Source: Cryptomeria japonica (lineage: Eukaryota; Streptophyta; Pinopsida; Cupressales; Cupressaceae). Taken from it: DNA of 64,000 nucleotides. Location of the stretch: contig NC_081411.1 in NCBI RefSeq assembly GCF_030272615.1, positions 157,744,471 to 157,808,470 of the forward strand, written 5' to 3'. Every line of letters begins with the position of its first letter. The first letter of the stretch is position 1. This document shows, one piece after another, positions 11,107 to 23,011 of this stretch. A program made the position numbers and the translations under genes. A model generated the notes under the pieces. It worked only from the letters and a program-made list of their open reading frames with translations, did no database searches and was not told the origin of the DNA.

Positions 11107-11599
11107 TGTTAGAGTTTAGGTATATCTAGAGCAAATACAAATTAACAATTATATGTATAGTTAACTACACAAAGATGAAGAATCATACACAACACAGATA
11201 ACATAAAAATTTAATGTGATTCACCCAAGATAGGCTACATCCACTAGAGAAACATTTGTCCAATCTTTTCTTATTATCTACTAAACTAGTACAACATTAC
11301 AATACCTTATACATTCCAGCCGCTTATAACAAGCAATTTTAGGGCAACATACAAAGTCAGCTAACAAAATTAATCCTAACCCTAAAATAATATTCTTGTA
11401 ATACTTTCCTTGTACTCATATTTTAGTACTAGTACTTGTATTCTCATACTCGTACTTGTATTCTTGTATTATTGTATTCTTGTACACTTACGAGAATTTT
11501 GGGGGGAACCTTTGGCTCCCAAATACTCCGACCCTTCGAGCCGACATGTTTGTCCAATGAGTCTACAATAATTACATGATCAGTCGTCACATACCAACA
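11107..11599 (-). repeat. Element C 5' LTR (complete, 493 bp)
   Basis: On the reverse strand it starts TGTTGGTATGTGACG at 11599 and ends CTCTAACA at 11107. The boundaries are set by the primer site on one side and by AAGAC on the other. It contains a run of CTTGTATTCTCATACTC-type degenerate repeats around 11400-11490 and a G-run (GGGGGG) at about 11500. The copy-2 counterpart is 53571-54066 (496 bp). Confidence 0.88.
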
Positions 11600-11604
11600 A
11601 AGAC

Positions 11605-12757
11605 TATATTATGGCACAAGAGACTTGGATACATTGAAGAAAAGGGTCTAAGGACCTTGAAAAATAAAAGCCTTCTTGAAGGTTTGAATGATTGTAATCT
11701 TGACTTTCTTTTCTACGAGCATTACACTTATAGAAAACAAAACCGCATTCATTTTTAGTCAAGTTCATATATTTATTCTAGTCTTTTGGATCTTATTCAT
11801 TCTGATGTGTTTGATCCTATAGATGTTCTTTCCATTAGAAAATCCACTTATTATGTTTTATTTATTCATGATTTAAGTAGAAGGACATGGGTATATTTTT
11901 CCGAGATTAAATCTGAAGTTTTCAATCGATTTAAAGATTTTAAATTAGTAGTTTAGTTTTAGACTAGAAATAAAATTAAATGTTTGAGGATTGAAAATGG
12001 CCGTCAATTTGGCTCTAATGATTGTTATAGATTTTGTAAAGATTGTGATATTAATAACTAGAAGACAACTCCGTATTCTCCATAGCAGAATGGAATCATA
12101 GAAAGAATGAATAGGATATTGATGGAGAAGGCTAGGAGTATGTTGAGTGGTTCTCATCTAGAATAAATGTTTTAGGCTGAAGCTATTTTCATTGCTTGCT
12201 ACCTAATTAACAAGTCACCTACATCAACTCTTGTTGATAAAACACCTATGGAAGCATAGTTGGGTCACAATCCTTCATTGAGACATCTTAGAGTTTTTTA
12301 TTGTGAGGGATATGCACATGTGCCAAAGGAGAAGTGAGAATATTTGGAGAATAAGGTTGCAAAATGTATCTTCATTAGATATAGTTATAGTGTGAAAGGA
12401 TAAAAGATTTGGGACCCTGTCGCACAGAAGGTAATACATAGTAGAAGTGTTATTTTTAGAGAAATTAAGTCTCCTTTTGTTACATTCCAGCTAGAATAGA
12501 CTAAATAGGAAGATATGATTCAATTCCCTTCTACACCTGAAAGAGTTGAATCAAGACCCCTAGATAGGCAAGAAGTTGAGGAAAGCTTATCTAGCTCTGG
12601 ATCTTTAGAGGAGGAGGAAGAACCTATAAGTCAACTTGTTCAAAGGTCTACAAGACATAGGCAACCACCTAATGATTGGAGATATATTTTTACTTTGAAT
12701 ACTAATATGGATGAACCTAGATTTGTAGAAGAGGTATTAGGTATGGGTGATGCATAA
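11605..12757 (+). pseudogene. X GAG-pre-integrase, integrase core and C-terminus
   Basis: Starts directly after the AAGAC duplication with T-I-L-W-H-K-R-L-G-Y, the GAG-pre-integrase signature, then LDLIHSDVFDP. The integrase core shows FIHDLSRRTW (first Asp). RIENGRQFGS has Glu where the second Asp of RTDNG is expected. NGIIERMNR has the catalytic Glu. The C-terminal part includes TPMEA, PSLRHLRVF and AKCIFIRYS. A spacer rich in Ser and Glu (12515-12757) leads to RT. One frame is kept from 11605 to about 14035, but with about two dozen stops, mostly TAG where Gln or Trp is expected. Confidence 0.87.
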
Positions 12758-14330
12758 TCCTAGAAGATTGCTATTGAAGAAGATATGAAAACTTTGAAAA
12801 AGAATGATACATGGGATCTTGTACCATTTCATTAAGGACATAAACCTATTTTTTGTAAATGGGTATTCAAGAAAAAGATTGGTTTAGATAGAATCATTGA
12901 AAAGTATAAAGCAAGGTTGGTTGCAAAACTCTACTCTTAGGTTGAGGGCGTTGATTATAATAAGAAATTTTCTTGTGTTGCAAAAATGACATGCATTTTA
13001 TTTTTTCTTTCTATTGCTACTACTTATGATTTAGAGGTTGAGAAAATGGATGTGAAAACTACTTTCCTTCATGGTGATTTATAGGAGGATATCTATATGA
13101 CACTACCAAAGTACTATTTGGTGAAAGGTAAAATTAAATTAGTCTATAAGATAAATAAATCTCTATATGGTCTCAAACAGAGTCCTAGGATGTGGTACAA
13201 AAAAATTGATAGATATGTGTCGAGTTTGAGATTTTAGTGTTCTAAATCAGATCATTGCATTTATTATGAATCCGATGGTGATTATTTTATATACATTGCA
13301 TTGTATGTTGATGATATGTTATTCATTAGTAAAGGGAAATGTATGATTTTGGAACTAAAGTCTCAGCTTGCTGCTAAATTTGAAATGAAAGATCTTGGTG
13401 CAATGAACCACATTTGTGAGATGTAAATTAAAAGAGATAGAGTAACTAGAAAGCTATGACTTGGCTAGAGTAAGTATGTGAATTCAGTTTTGTGGAGGTT
13501 CAACATGTAAGGTTGTAGACCATTATGTGTTCCTTTTGCAGTTGGAATGAAATTATCTATTTCAGATTGTCCTACATCTCCATCAGAGATGGAAGACATG
13601 AGTAGAGTACCTTAATAGAATGTAGTAGGAAGTTTGATGTATGCTATGGCCTATACTAGACCAGACATTGCCCAAGCAGTGGCAGTTCTTTTGAGATACA
13701 TATCTAGTCTTGGTAGAGGTTATTGGCACGTAGTTAAAAGAGTCTTTAGATATTTGAAGGGTACCTTAGAGTATTCTTTGTGTTATCATGGTAATTTAGT
13801 AGGAGCCATGATTTCCCTTGATATTAATGGCTATGTAAATTCAGATTGGGTAGGTGTTAATGATAGAAAAATATCCACCAATGCTTATATGTTTACTTTA
13901 TCTGGTGGTGCAATTAGTTGGATGAGTAACTAGCAGGATATGGTTTCTTTGTTCACTAAAGAAGAAGAGTATATGGCAGCTACTCATGCATGTAAAGAAT
14001 CCATTTGTCTTAAAAGACTGTGTTCAAATATTGGAAAAAAAACAAGGTGCAATGATAGTTTATCATGACAGTCAGAGTGAAATTTGCCTAGCTAAAAATC
14101 CAACATTTGATGCCCAGACCAAACATATTTATGTTTAGTATCATTTTGTCAAAGATATGGTAGATGATGGTAGGGTGAAGATAGTTAAGGTAGAAAATTT
14201 TATGAATGTTGCATATTATTTAACTAAGGATATGAGCACAAAGAAGTTCAGATGGTGTTCAGAGTCTATGGGCCTTATGGCCCCTAGAAATTAATTTATT
14301 GTGTTCATAATCCCTTTTCTCTTACAAGGT
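12758..14330 (+). pseudogene. X reverse transcriptase and RNase H
   Basis: Copies element RNA to DNA and degrades the RNA strand. RT: NDTWDLVP, CKWVFKKKIG, MDVKTTFLHGDL, SLYGLKQSPRMWYKKID, then the catalytic Y-V-D-D at 13304-13315 (intact), and FEMKDLGAMNHI. The thumb/connection (RFNM.GCRPL) leads into RNase H from 13634: GSLMYAMAYTRPDIA, FRYLKGTLEYSL, NSDWVGVNDRKIS, GGAISWMSN, then EEEYMAATHACKE. A run of A residues near 14035 breaks the frame (eight A, where copy 2 reads ATTGGAATAAAAC). The end lies about 20 bp before the 3' LTR. Confidence 0.88.
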
Positions 14331-14348
14331 GTTCGACAAACGGAAGAA

Positions 14349-16722
14349 TGTTGGGAAAATGTGTTAGCATTATGTTATGTATTGTCACTAATGTCAAATC
14401 CCATTGTCCGGATTGGGTTTGGATGTGGTATGTTGTGTAGAAGTGTATGAAAAAGGTATGTTGAATATTTGGAGTTTTCTCAGATTTACCAAATATTTTT
14501 CATTTTTGGGAGATGTTACTTAATGCTACTTTTGGCTATGGATTGATTTGAATTTCAAGGTTTGCGGACATGAAATTGAAGTTGTGTAGTATAATGTGCG
14601 GATGAAGTTTTGGGTTTACCTTTGGTGATGTATGTAACATGTTAACATGATCGATGAGGAATGATGTAATATCGCCTACTTCTCATTCCTTCCCACCACC
14701 AAAAAACTTTAGTGGAGACCTATTTTAGATATTTTCCTTAGCCGACATTGAGAATTATGTTTTTTCAGAGACCGTATATGTAGGTGTATGATTTGATGAG
14801 ATGAGACATGAATTTTTTTGTTGAAGACATCCGATATTGAAAGAATCCAGTTATTGTCTGAGTATAGTGTTGCAGATTGTTACCAAAAGCAATTTTGGCA
14901 GAGAAAATTGTGTTTTATGTGGTGGATTCTCTTTATCTTTCTTTCTTCTTCAATAGTGAGCATTTTAGGGCAGTGATCCCAACGACAATGAGTTTTTCTT
15001 GGTAGTGATCCCACTTGCAATGAGCACCTTACTAGTGACCCATTCTTTGTAAAAAATCACTGTAACTGGTGTCACCTTCATCGATGTTTATTTATTGAGA
15101 ATTAGTATTTTTCATGGTTTTTCCCTTCTTGCATTTTTCACATAAATTCAAGTTTTTCTTATGCCTGATCTATTTCATGCATACACTTTCATGGTTTGTC
15201 AGTTTTGCTAGTATGGTCTCTTTCTCATTCCTTCCCACCACTAGAAAGTTTAGTGGAGATGTATTTTAGATATTTATCTTAGCCGACATTGAAAATTATA
15301 TTTTTTCGGAGACCGTATATGTAGGTGTATGATTTAATGAGATGAGACATGGATTTTTGTGTTGAATAAATGCAACATTGAAAGAATCTAGCTGTTGTGT
15401 GTGTATGTTGTTGCAAATTGTTACCAGAAGCAATTCTGGCAGTGCAGATTGTGTTTTCTATGGTGGATTCTCTTTATCTTTCTTTGTTCTTTGATAGTGA
15501 GCCTTTTAGTGTAGTGAGCCCACTGACAATGAGCCTTTCTAGGTAGGGAGCCCACTTGTAGTGAGCACCTTATTAGTGACCCATCCTATGTAAAAAATCA
15601 CTTTAAGCGGTGTCACCTTAATTGGTGTTTATATATTGAGAATTAGCATTCTTTGTGATTTTTCCCTTCTTGGGTTTTCTACTTAAATTCAAGTTTTTCT
15701 TGTGTCTAATCTATTTCGTCCATATAATTTCATGATTTGTCAATTCTTCCAATTGTTCTAGATCTATGAATTAAGGTTAAAAGTCAATTTTATTCTCAAC
15801 TAATTTAACCCCCCATCAGTTGCGCAGATATTCAACAAAATGGTGTATCAAACTTGCATTTACATGAGGTTATTATTTATAGTAAAACAAAAATTAGCAT
15901 GAAATGGTGCAAAATCCTCCCCAAAGCTTCATATTGGCTAGATAATCATACTGGTAAATTTTTATCACAAGATCACAACAAGTTTTGAAGATATTAAAGT
16001 TTTTATTTTGGAAGGGTGCGATGAAAGGTTTAAACTTAATTTTGAGGACTTTATACCCTCCAAAATTCCCTAAAAGGTGGACATAAATAGCATAGTGGGT
16101 TATGAGGTGATAGATGACTTCACGAGATTCTCGACTCTTCAAACAGTTCATCAATTAGACACTCAGTTCAAAAGTTATGGCCTCTAAAAGTTTGGACTCC
16201 TGAAAGATGAAATATAAATGCATCAGACACATAAATGAGCTGTAAAGGGAGGGATACATGTTGATGTCTATTTTAACATGTCATAGAGCATCTAAATTTG
16301 AGATAAGGTGGACTCTACTTTTTTGGGTGGTTTTAGCCCATGGTTTTGTAATACCGTTTGACGGTTTCCTGTATTATATCTCCCATATATGAGGTGCATG
16401 AGATAGATGTTGTGAGTAAGATTCTTATGGATATTAACTTACCTCTAAGTCTCTAATGAGTGGTGCTCCTATGAAGAGTCTTCTCTGCAAGTATATTATA
16501 ATCTATTATTGATTGTTGAATAATATATTGAACTGCTTCTGCAGTGTTGGGTTTTTCTCTCAAAAGGGTTTTCCCCACATAAATCATTGTGTTGTGTTAT
16601 GCATGTTATTATTTCTATTTTGTTAAGTTTCAATAACTATTGTAATGATCTATAAAAAATTTCCCATTACCCTCTTCTCAAGGTTAGTGTGGGAAGTTGT
16701 TCTGCCACTTAAATTTCTTACA
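14349..16722 (+). repeat. X 3' LTR, split by solo LTR S
   Basis: Begins TGTTGGGAAAATG (14349-14361), is interrupted by S (14362-15837), and continues 15843-16722, ending TTTCTTACA. Without S it is about 893 bp, against 895 bp for the 5' LTR of X copy 2 (49471-50365). Shared landmarks include GGTTTTAGCCCATGG near 16330, TATATGAGGTGCATGAG near 16390 and CCTCTTCTCAAGGTTAG near 16670. It is followed by TAATA and then by Y coding sequence. Confidence 0.88.
14362..15837 (+). repeat. Solo LTR S (1476 bp) with internal tandem duplication
   Basis: Starts TGTTAGCATTATG, ends GATATTCAACA, and is flanked by AAATG at 14357-14361 and 15838-15842, so its ends are exact. It has no internal coding region, consistent with LTR-LTR recombination. 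Near the 3' end it has AACCCCCCATCAGTTG, resembling the C-rich block of A and B. Two copies of a ~542-bp unit lie in tandem (landmark TCTCATTCCT at 14681 and 15223). Copy-2 counterpart: 55931-57405 (1475 bp). Confidence 0.88.
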
Positions 16723-17558
16723 TAATATGCATGATTGTAAGCTAGTTGGTATTCCTTTTCTTATTGGTACTAAGTTGAGTTTAGACATGTGCCTAAGTTA
16801 TAATGATGAGGATATATATAAGGTTCCTTACTCTAGTATTGTTGGGAGTTTTATGTATACAATGATTTGTACTAGACCAGATATGACCAAGTAATGGGAA
16901 TTTTGAGCAGGTTTATGTCCAATCTTGGTAAAGAGCATTGGACTTTTGTTAAGTGGGTGTTTAGATATTTATGAGGTACTTTTTATTACTATTTGTTTAT
17001 CATGGCACTAATGACGTGCCTAAGTTATTGGAATTAAAAGGATTTGTTGATGCAAATTGGATAGGATACTTAGAATGCCAAAGGTTCGCTAGTGGCTATG
17101 TATTTACTTTGTTTGGAGGAGTGATGAGTTGGATGAGTAAGAGGCAACACATAGTTTATTTGTCCACCACTAAAGTATAGAATATCTCTTCTACTCATAC
17201 CTCTAAGGAGGTGGTATGGTTACAAAGACTTGGTATTAGCATTGGTTTTGGTTGTAGGACTATGACAATTAAATGTGTTAGTTAGAGTGCTATATATTTG
17301 ACCAAGAATCCTATGCACCATGCTCATAATAAGAATGTTGATGTACAGTATAACTTTGTGCAAGAAATGGTTGATAATAGTAAGGTATTGATAGAAAAAT
17401 TTGATACTCTGGATAATGTTTTAGATTCTCTTATGAAGCCAATGAAAATGGAAAAGTTCTCTTGGTGCAAGAAGTCCATCGGCCTTGATCAATGTACTTG
17501 ATTTTATTTTATGTATCTTTTGGATGTAAATGCAATGTATAATGTCAAGTGGGAGAAG
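16723..17558 (+). pseudogene. Copia Y: RT end, RNase H and polypurine tract (copy 1)
   Basis: Picks up the copia reading at N-M-H-D-C-K-L-V-G-I-P, exactly the residues after which Y is interrupted at 49470 (…L-R-F-N-M). RNase H landmarks: GSFMYTMICTRPDM, FVDANWIGYLECQRFASGYV, SKRQHIVYLSTTKV (from 16971), then the conserved tail MHHAHNKNVDVQYNFVQEMV and the end at 17501. Several stops and shifts are present. CAAGTGGGAGAAG (17546-17558) is the likely plus-strand primer before the 3' LTR. The protein is clearly copia but differs from X throughout. Confidence 0.87.
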
Positions 17559-18375
17559 TTTTGGATAAGGTAACATTAACCTTGCAATCCTAAGCCATTC
17601 ATATGTCTCCATGTTCTTTGGAAAGTTCCCCTTGGATATGTGAGAAAACTAATAAATATTTGTACTTTATTGCTATTTGCAATTGCATTTTCAAGAGGTG
17701 AACATGAAGGGATAATAAATATAAATCAAAATGGATAAAATAAACTCCTTCCCATGTCCATATTGATAAATAAATGATCATGCATAAGGAGACCAAGTTT
17801 GGGAGGAGAAAAGGTATCTTTTGGGATTTGAACAATCACTATAAGCTATGGAGCACTCAAAATGTGTAAAGACTAAGTGGATTTGGGTTTGTGCCCATGG
17901 GGAGTCACTTGAAGAGTAATTTATTATTTTATTATTTCTTTTTTCTATTCATTCACCAAGCCATGAGTTTTTGCAAGTGGTTTTTCCTCCTTGTTTTGGG
18001 AAAATAAAAGTGGTTTTGCCTCTCCTATTTCACTATAAATTTGAGCCAAGACATAGTGTTTTATTAATTAGTTGTTCATTGTTTTCAATTAGTTCCAAGA
18101 TCATTTTGAGAAGTATAGTGAATTGTATTATTTTGGTTCTCTCTATTTTGAAGAATAATAGTATACTTGCCCTCGTTCTTTGGTGGAGGTTTTTTCCAAA
18201 AAGGGTTCTCCATGTAAATCAGGTGTCTCTTTTGGTATTTTTAATTTTATATTTATATTGAGTGATGCAATGACATGTTCATTTAAGATTTAGTTTCAGA
18301 TTTGGTAATATTTTCATAATTGTAATCACACAACAAAGTTAATATTGAAATCTTTCTTCACCTTGTTTCTCAACA
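17559..18375 (+). repeat. Copia Y 3' LTR (copy 1)
   Basis: 817 bp, starting TTTTGGATAAGG (ancestral TGTTGGATAAGG) and ending CTCAACA. It aligns with the 5' LTR of the second Y copy (37728-38440 plus 46157-46271, 828 bp in total): shared CCATTCATATGTCTCC near 17590, GGAGGAGAAAAGGT near 17800, and AATCACACAACAA near 18325. It is followed by ATTAT, which also precedes the Y 5' LTR at 37723-37727. Confidence 0.87.
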
Positions 18376-21225
18376 ATTATTCACTCATTCTTTCTTACAT
18401 TAGAAAAATAAAATTTTTGTGTATATTTTCTACTTAATTATTTTAATCATGTTTGGTAGCATGAACCATGATTCAATGTATTAAAATTTATAAAGCAATT
18501 TTTAGGTATTTTGGAAGCTTCTTTTCTTGTTGTATGCTATATGTTGGAAATTTATGTTGGCATATGCACAACTTTTTTTCTAATGATGTGCAATATATGA
18601 TTATTTCCTATATGTTAAGTTACTTTTGAGGACTATGTTTTTCCATTTTTATAACTCTTGCATCAAAAATATTTGAATGCATGTTTTAAAATGAGGTCCT
18701 TAAATATTGTGCTCCAAATTATGCATGATGATAATCCTTTCTAGAAAGCAATTAATTAAAAATTATCATCCTTGAGTATAGTTATAAGGTCCAAGTCAAT
18801 AATTACTATTTTTAAATTAGTTCATAGACCAAGGAAAACACTAATTCTATATTCCTATTAAATTTTTGGTAGATCATAGCTAGGTTAAGCATTAAAATAT
18901 TGAACTGCCTTATGTGAATCTTTCAAAGATTAACTATTTGAAATCCATCATTTTCTCCATTTGATAACCAAACTTAGTGTAATGAAAAGCCATCAAGATT
19001 TAAATTATATTTTTGAAATTCTATTCTCTAATTTTTTGCACAGAGATAATAGTATGGGAAACTATTAAGTAGCCCTAGCTTAAAGCATAAACTAAAAAAA
19101 CATAATAAGATGGATTGTTAACTAGATATTTTATTAATGAACAATGCAAGGGTATATTAGTCTAAAAGAAAAAAAACCAATTCATGACAAACCAAGAAAC
19201 CAAGGCTCAAAAATGAATAAGAGCTAAATCCAAAAACTCATATAATAGTAAAAACCACCCAATTTCCACATAAAAAATAATGGGCATTGATGGAAGGCCT
19301 AATCAACGAGGTCTTTCATGAAAATATATCAAAATCCATTCCCTCCCAACCATTAATGTTGTTTGTGAAAGTGATCAGAGAAAGACATTGTTTCAAATTA
19401 TTGAAAGGTGACAATTGCCTCTTTTTTAGACAATTAATATCTTGATGGTTGCATCTATGAAAAATGGATTAAAAAAACACAATGCATGCCATTTTGATCA
19501 CATAGATCAAGTTGAACATGTGCTTGAAGAGAATGAATATTATGATAAAGAGATGGATAAACAAGATACTGTAAAAATGAATATGATTTATTATCTCAAA
19601 TGGGCCTTCCTAATAGTGGACATTTAATTGACATTGAAATGTTAGTTTGATATGATTTTTACATCAATAAAAAATGTGAAAAACACAATGTTCTTGTACA
19701 TTTATGTGATGTTGAAATTCAGTTCGTAACACAAATTAGATGTCCTAGTAATATTTTTGTCCCCCTTTAAATTTATACAATCATAACTATATATTTGTAA
19801 ACTTTAAAATAACCACTAGCACTTACTATAATTACAAATTACTCATTAGATAATACCTCAAAATCACTACTACTTATGCTCATACAGTGAATTGTAGGCA
19901 CTAAGCAATTATATCTAATTAGTCGCATAAGAAGTGCACTTCGAAATTCTGTACTAGAAAGAGTAACCCAATCCTTGCTTTGGCTCCATCCGGAATTGTA
20001 GACATTTAATACAACCTTAACTAATATAATATTCTAATTAGAGAAACGCAACCACTGCAAGGAAAAATGTTGACAATGTTTCGAAAAGACATTAAATAAT
20101 ATAATACATTCTCATCAATGAGATGAGCTTAATTGACCCAAAACTATGATTAAAAATTGATACACAATTCCATAAAGTAATTCTCTTGTAACAAAATATC
20201 TAACTTGGTATCATTTCTACAATGCTTATAAGACTTGCTCGATTCCCACATGATATGGATAAACCTATCTATGCATCACATAACATTATAGAAAATCTAT
20301 GACACATTTAATATAATTGTTACATTACAAACAATATTTATACAAGGTGACAATCCCATTTAAATATAATTTTTCCATACATTAAAAGCATGTGCATGTA
20401 GAACAAATTCAACATGATTGGGACTTATTAATGGCTTGCACAAATAAACTAGTAATATATCACAGCAAGAAAATGTTTAAATTACTAAATCACATGTTGC
20501 AATTAGTTTTGTAGTAAACACACAATGTAAATAGGCATTGATAATAAGCTAGTAATGAAATGAAGATACTAAGCATATAAACTCAGTTCCTAAATGCTTT
20601 GCCTTGTACAGTATTAAGGAGAGTGAGGTAGTACGGCTAGGATGGATGAGTTGTAAGACTAGCACTAGAGCTATTGACCTCGGTAATAATACGTAAGTCG
20701 ATAACAAAATCTATTTTGGCATTTAAGCCATTTTTTTTATCATTATTCAAATTATTACTATAAAATGAGTATATTATGTAAACATTAACCATGATTAAAT
20801 TGTGATTCAAATTTAATTTAATTTTAAATTATCAAATATATCCTGTATTTTAGTCTTAGCTTAAGAATAATTCAATTCTAGACTCCTTCCATGTGTTTCT
20901 TGTAACAAATATTTCTACAAATTGGGATATTTTGAAGCATAGCCAAGAATATAACAACTTAACTATTGAGCATAAAAAATGCATAGTAGGAACTTTGTAG
21001 CAACACTACCTTGTTTAAATTAATTTTGTTAACTTAAATATGCTCATGCCATTACCCTCCACATTGTGCTACCATGTAGTTATGCCTCTTGGCATAATAG
21101 TATTTTAAATAAATTTAAAGAATTAAATTAATCTATATCTTTTAAAACTTATATATATTAAATCTAGTTAAGGTTCACTTAACCATTTCTCTAACTATTT
21201 CTTTAATATGCATAAATCACTTCAA

Positions 21226-21291
21226 ACTTGAACTTGAACTGTTAATTTTAATAGAAAAACTTGAACTTGAACTGTTAATTTTAATAGAAAA
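21226..21291. repeat. Tandem duplication, 33-bp unit x2
   Basis: The unit starting ACTTGAACTTGAACTGTTAA occurs at 21226 and again at 21259, identical by eye apart from the last base, and is itself built on an internal ACTTGA repeat. It looks like replication slippage. Confidence 0.9.
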
Positions 21292-22254
21292 CACTGTGAT
21301 AATTGCACTTAGAGCCCTTCATTAGTATTGCATGTATGATGTAGATACATTTTATAAATGTATTTTCAAGATTTTTTTTATATTATTCTATTAATGTAAG
21401 TTTCTTGCCAGTTTATGTTTTTCATTTTCTAGTGTTTTGATTTTCTTTACTTTACAAAATATTTTTTACTTTTGATTTTAGTAAATTTCATCTAAAACTT
21501 ATTCTTTTCTTTATGTAAAAGAAAAATATTTTATTGTTTTATATTTTCTCCTTTGCCATCATGGATCTTATTCTTTTGTAGTCTTTCTTATGATAATGCA
21601 ATTGTTAGCCTCCCAATTCCTTGGTATTTTTGGTTTCTTTATTGCACTTTTTCTAGGTTACTCCTCCTCTCACCATATAAAAAAACTACCACATGACCAA
21701 AGACTTCAAAAAATAGCATTTGTTTTTCATTATCATAGTTTTTCATAAAATTTTAATTTAGTTTGACCTTCTATATACCAATTTCAGTAAAAAGACAAAT
21801 ATTATTAAATTTATATGAAGTTTCTTACAAAATGTACATGTTGATAGGGAGATATAACAAAAAAAAATTCATTTCTCAAGTTGTTCATAGTGCTTAGTAA
21901 AGACTAATATAATACATATGTAATCTCAAATCTCTATTTATATTTTTATGAGAAGCTAAATGAATTAGAGATTACGACTTCAAACATTTAATCCAAATAA
22001 CATAAATGAATCATTCCAAAGCCTCGGTTACAATTAATCATTTATTGTAAATTTAAAAGGAAGATTTAGATTTAAATTAATATGGTTTCATTTTTTACTA
22101 CTTTACTCTTTGTTTTTTTCTTTAATACCTTGCAAATTTCCATTATAATAATTTTTAACTAAAGATTTAATTACTTAGCCTATCATAAAGATAATTTTAA
22201 ATAGAACCTTAAATTAACCATAATCTTATCTCTAAATGAATTGTAAACTTCATA

Positions 22255-22260
<6 letters not shown>

Positions 22261-22292
<32 letters not shown>
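22261..22292. repeat. (TG)16 microsatellite
   Basis: Sixteen uninterrupted TG units, followed by GATACGTACATATATACATA. Element B inserted at the end of this tract. The tract continues beyond B at 29527 as CA/TA-rich repeats. Confidence 0.95.
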
Positions 22293-22293
<1 letters not shown>

Positions 22294-22311
22294 TACGTAC
22301 ATATATACATA

Positions 22312-22940
22312 TGTTGGCATTCTACACTCATATGAGAATAGTTGATGTTGTCGCTGATGGCAACCAACTGGCAACCAACTGACAATAGGTTTCTACATGC
22401 ACCGGTAGACATTGGCACCGACAAGTGCTTACATCAGCATCCAGTTTACACTGAAAATGAAGTATACCGACAATCAGGCCGACATGGGATAAAAAATTTT
22501 TGATATATGAATTATTTTAAATTGGTATTGAACCTAGCATTAGAGATGCTATTTTGAGAAGTACATTGTATTGGATTTAATTATCCATTTTTTAGTCAGT
22601 GAGACTCTTCATTGAGAAGTGAGCTCTAGGCTGTTGGCCTCCCTGTTTGTCCAGGCCCCTATTGTAAGTAGTATTTATTCATTGGCCAGTGAGTAAATAT
22701 TGTGGGTCACAAATCCCACTGAGGTTTTTCCCACACCGGGTTTTCTCTTTAAAATATCTTGCGTTATGGTATGTTTCTATGTTGTCTCTGTTATTTATGT
22801 TTACTACATTAATTCTTATTTACCAATACTTTGTTTTGGGATGCAAAGTTATAAATAAGTTTAAATATTCATTCAACTGGTTAGACATTGATTCACCCTC
22901 CCCCATCTTAGTGTCTTTGGGACTATCACTGAATCTAATA
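22312..22940 (+). repeat. Element B 5' LTR (629 bp, shortened)
   Basis: Starts TGTTGGCATTCTACACTC and ends GAATCTAATA (CTAACA in the 3' LTR). It lacks about 150 bp present in the 3' LTR (28737-29521, 785 bp), between GGGATAA and the segment TTGGTATTGAACC. The rest aligns closely, including the AGTGAGACTCTTCATTGAG and AGGCCCCTATTGTAAG segments. Confidence 0.88.
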
Positions 22941-22942
22941 AT

Positions 22943-22954
22943 TGGTATCAGAGG
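22943..22954 (+). promoter_or_regulatory. Element B primer-binding site
   Basis: TGGTATCAGAGG lies two bases after the 5' LTR and matches 11 of 12 positions of the initiator-Met-tRNA primer site TGGTATCAGAGC. Confidence 0.88.
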
Positions 22955-23011
22955 CTGGTCCTCTATTTGCAAAAGCCTAATAGCTTAAGGAAGATTCTAA
23001 AACCGGTATAG

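Larger units (their letters stand above)
8666..11599 (-). mobile_element. Copia element C on the reverse strand, internally deleted, nested in X
   Basis: TSD AAGAC lies at 8661-8665 and 11600-11604. Read right to left it has a complete 5' LTR (11599-11107), a primer site, gag, protease, the GAG-pre-integrase domain and the integrase core, then a truncated 3' LTR (9041-8666). The integrase C-terminus, all of RT and RNase H, the polypurine tract and the first ~120 bp of the 3' LTR are missing, replaced by one direct join near 9041. It is Ty1/copia, Tnt1-like by protein style. The same insertion (same site, same AAGAC) is present in X copy 2 at 52731-54066. Confidence 0.88.
1..16722 (+). mobile_element. 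Copia element X, copy 1 (interrupted, left part off window)
   Basis: Ty1/copia LTR retrotransposon, decayed. Visible parts: protease N-terminus 1-199, protease continuation 8494-8660, integrase and reverse transcriptase/RNase H 11605-14330, and 3' LTR 14349-16722. Three later insertions split it: A (200-8488), C (8666-11599) and S (14362-15837). Each is flanked by matching 5-bp target duplications, and the X reading picks up again across each one. The domain order PR-INT-RT-RH is diagnostic of copia. The protein style resembles Tnt1-94/Tork-lineage copia (inference). X ends at ...TTACA (16722), followed by TAATA, the same 5 bp that precedes X copy 2 at 49466-49470. Its 5' LTR and gag lie left of the window. 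Confidence 0.9.
18381..22306. other. AT-rich spacer without recognisable genes
   Basis: About 3.9 kb of AT-rich DNA with dense stops in all frames. The longest reading (61 codons from 19442) matches nothing I know and lies alone. The stretch holds a short tandem duplication (21226-21291), a weak 5S-rRNA-like segment near 20620-20665 (see findings) and the microsatellite into which B inserted. Confidence 0.6.

Noticed and set aside
11390-11490. CRISPR-like short repeats (CTCATACTC / CTTGTATTC units)
   Set aside because: Degenerate, without spacers of constant length, and located inside a plant LTR in several copies; a simple LTR-internal repeat.
14349-15837. S as a full element with coding region
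   Set aside because: Contains no Gag or Pol motif; TG..CA ends and a single target duplication fit a solo LTR.
19442-19627. 61-codon isolated + strand reading
   Set aside because: No homology recognised, no neighbours, AT-rich spacer; kept only as a note.
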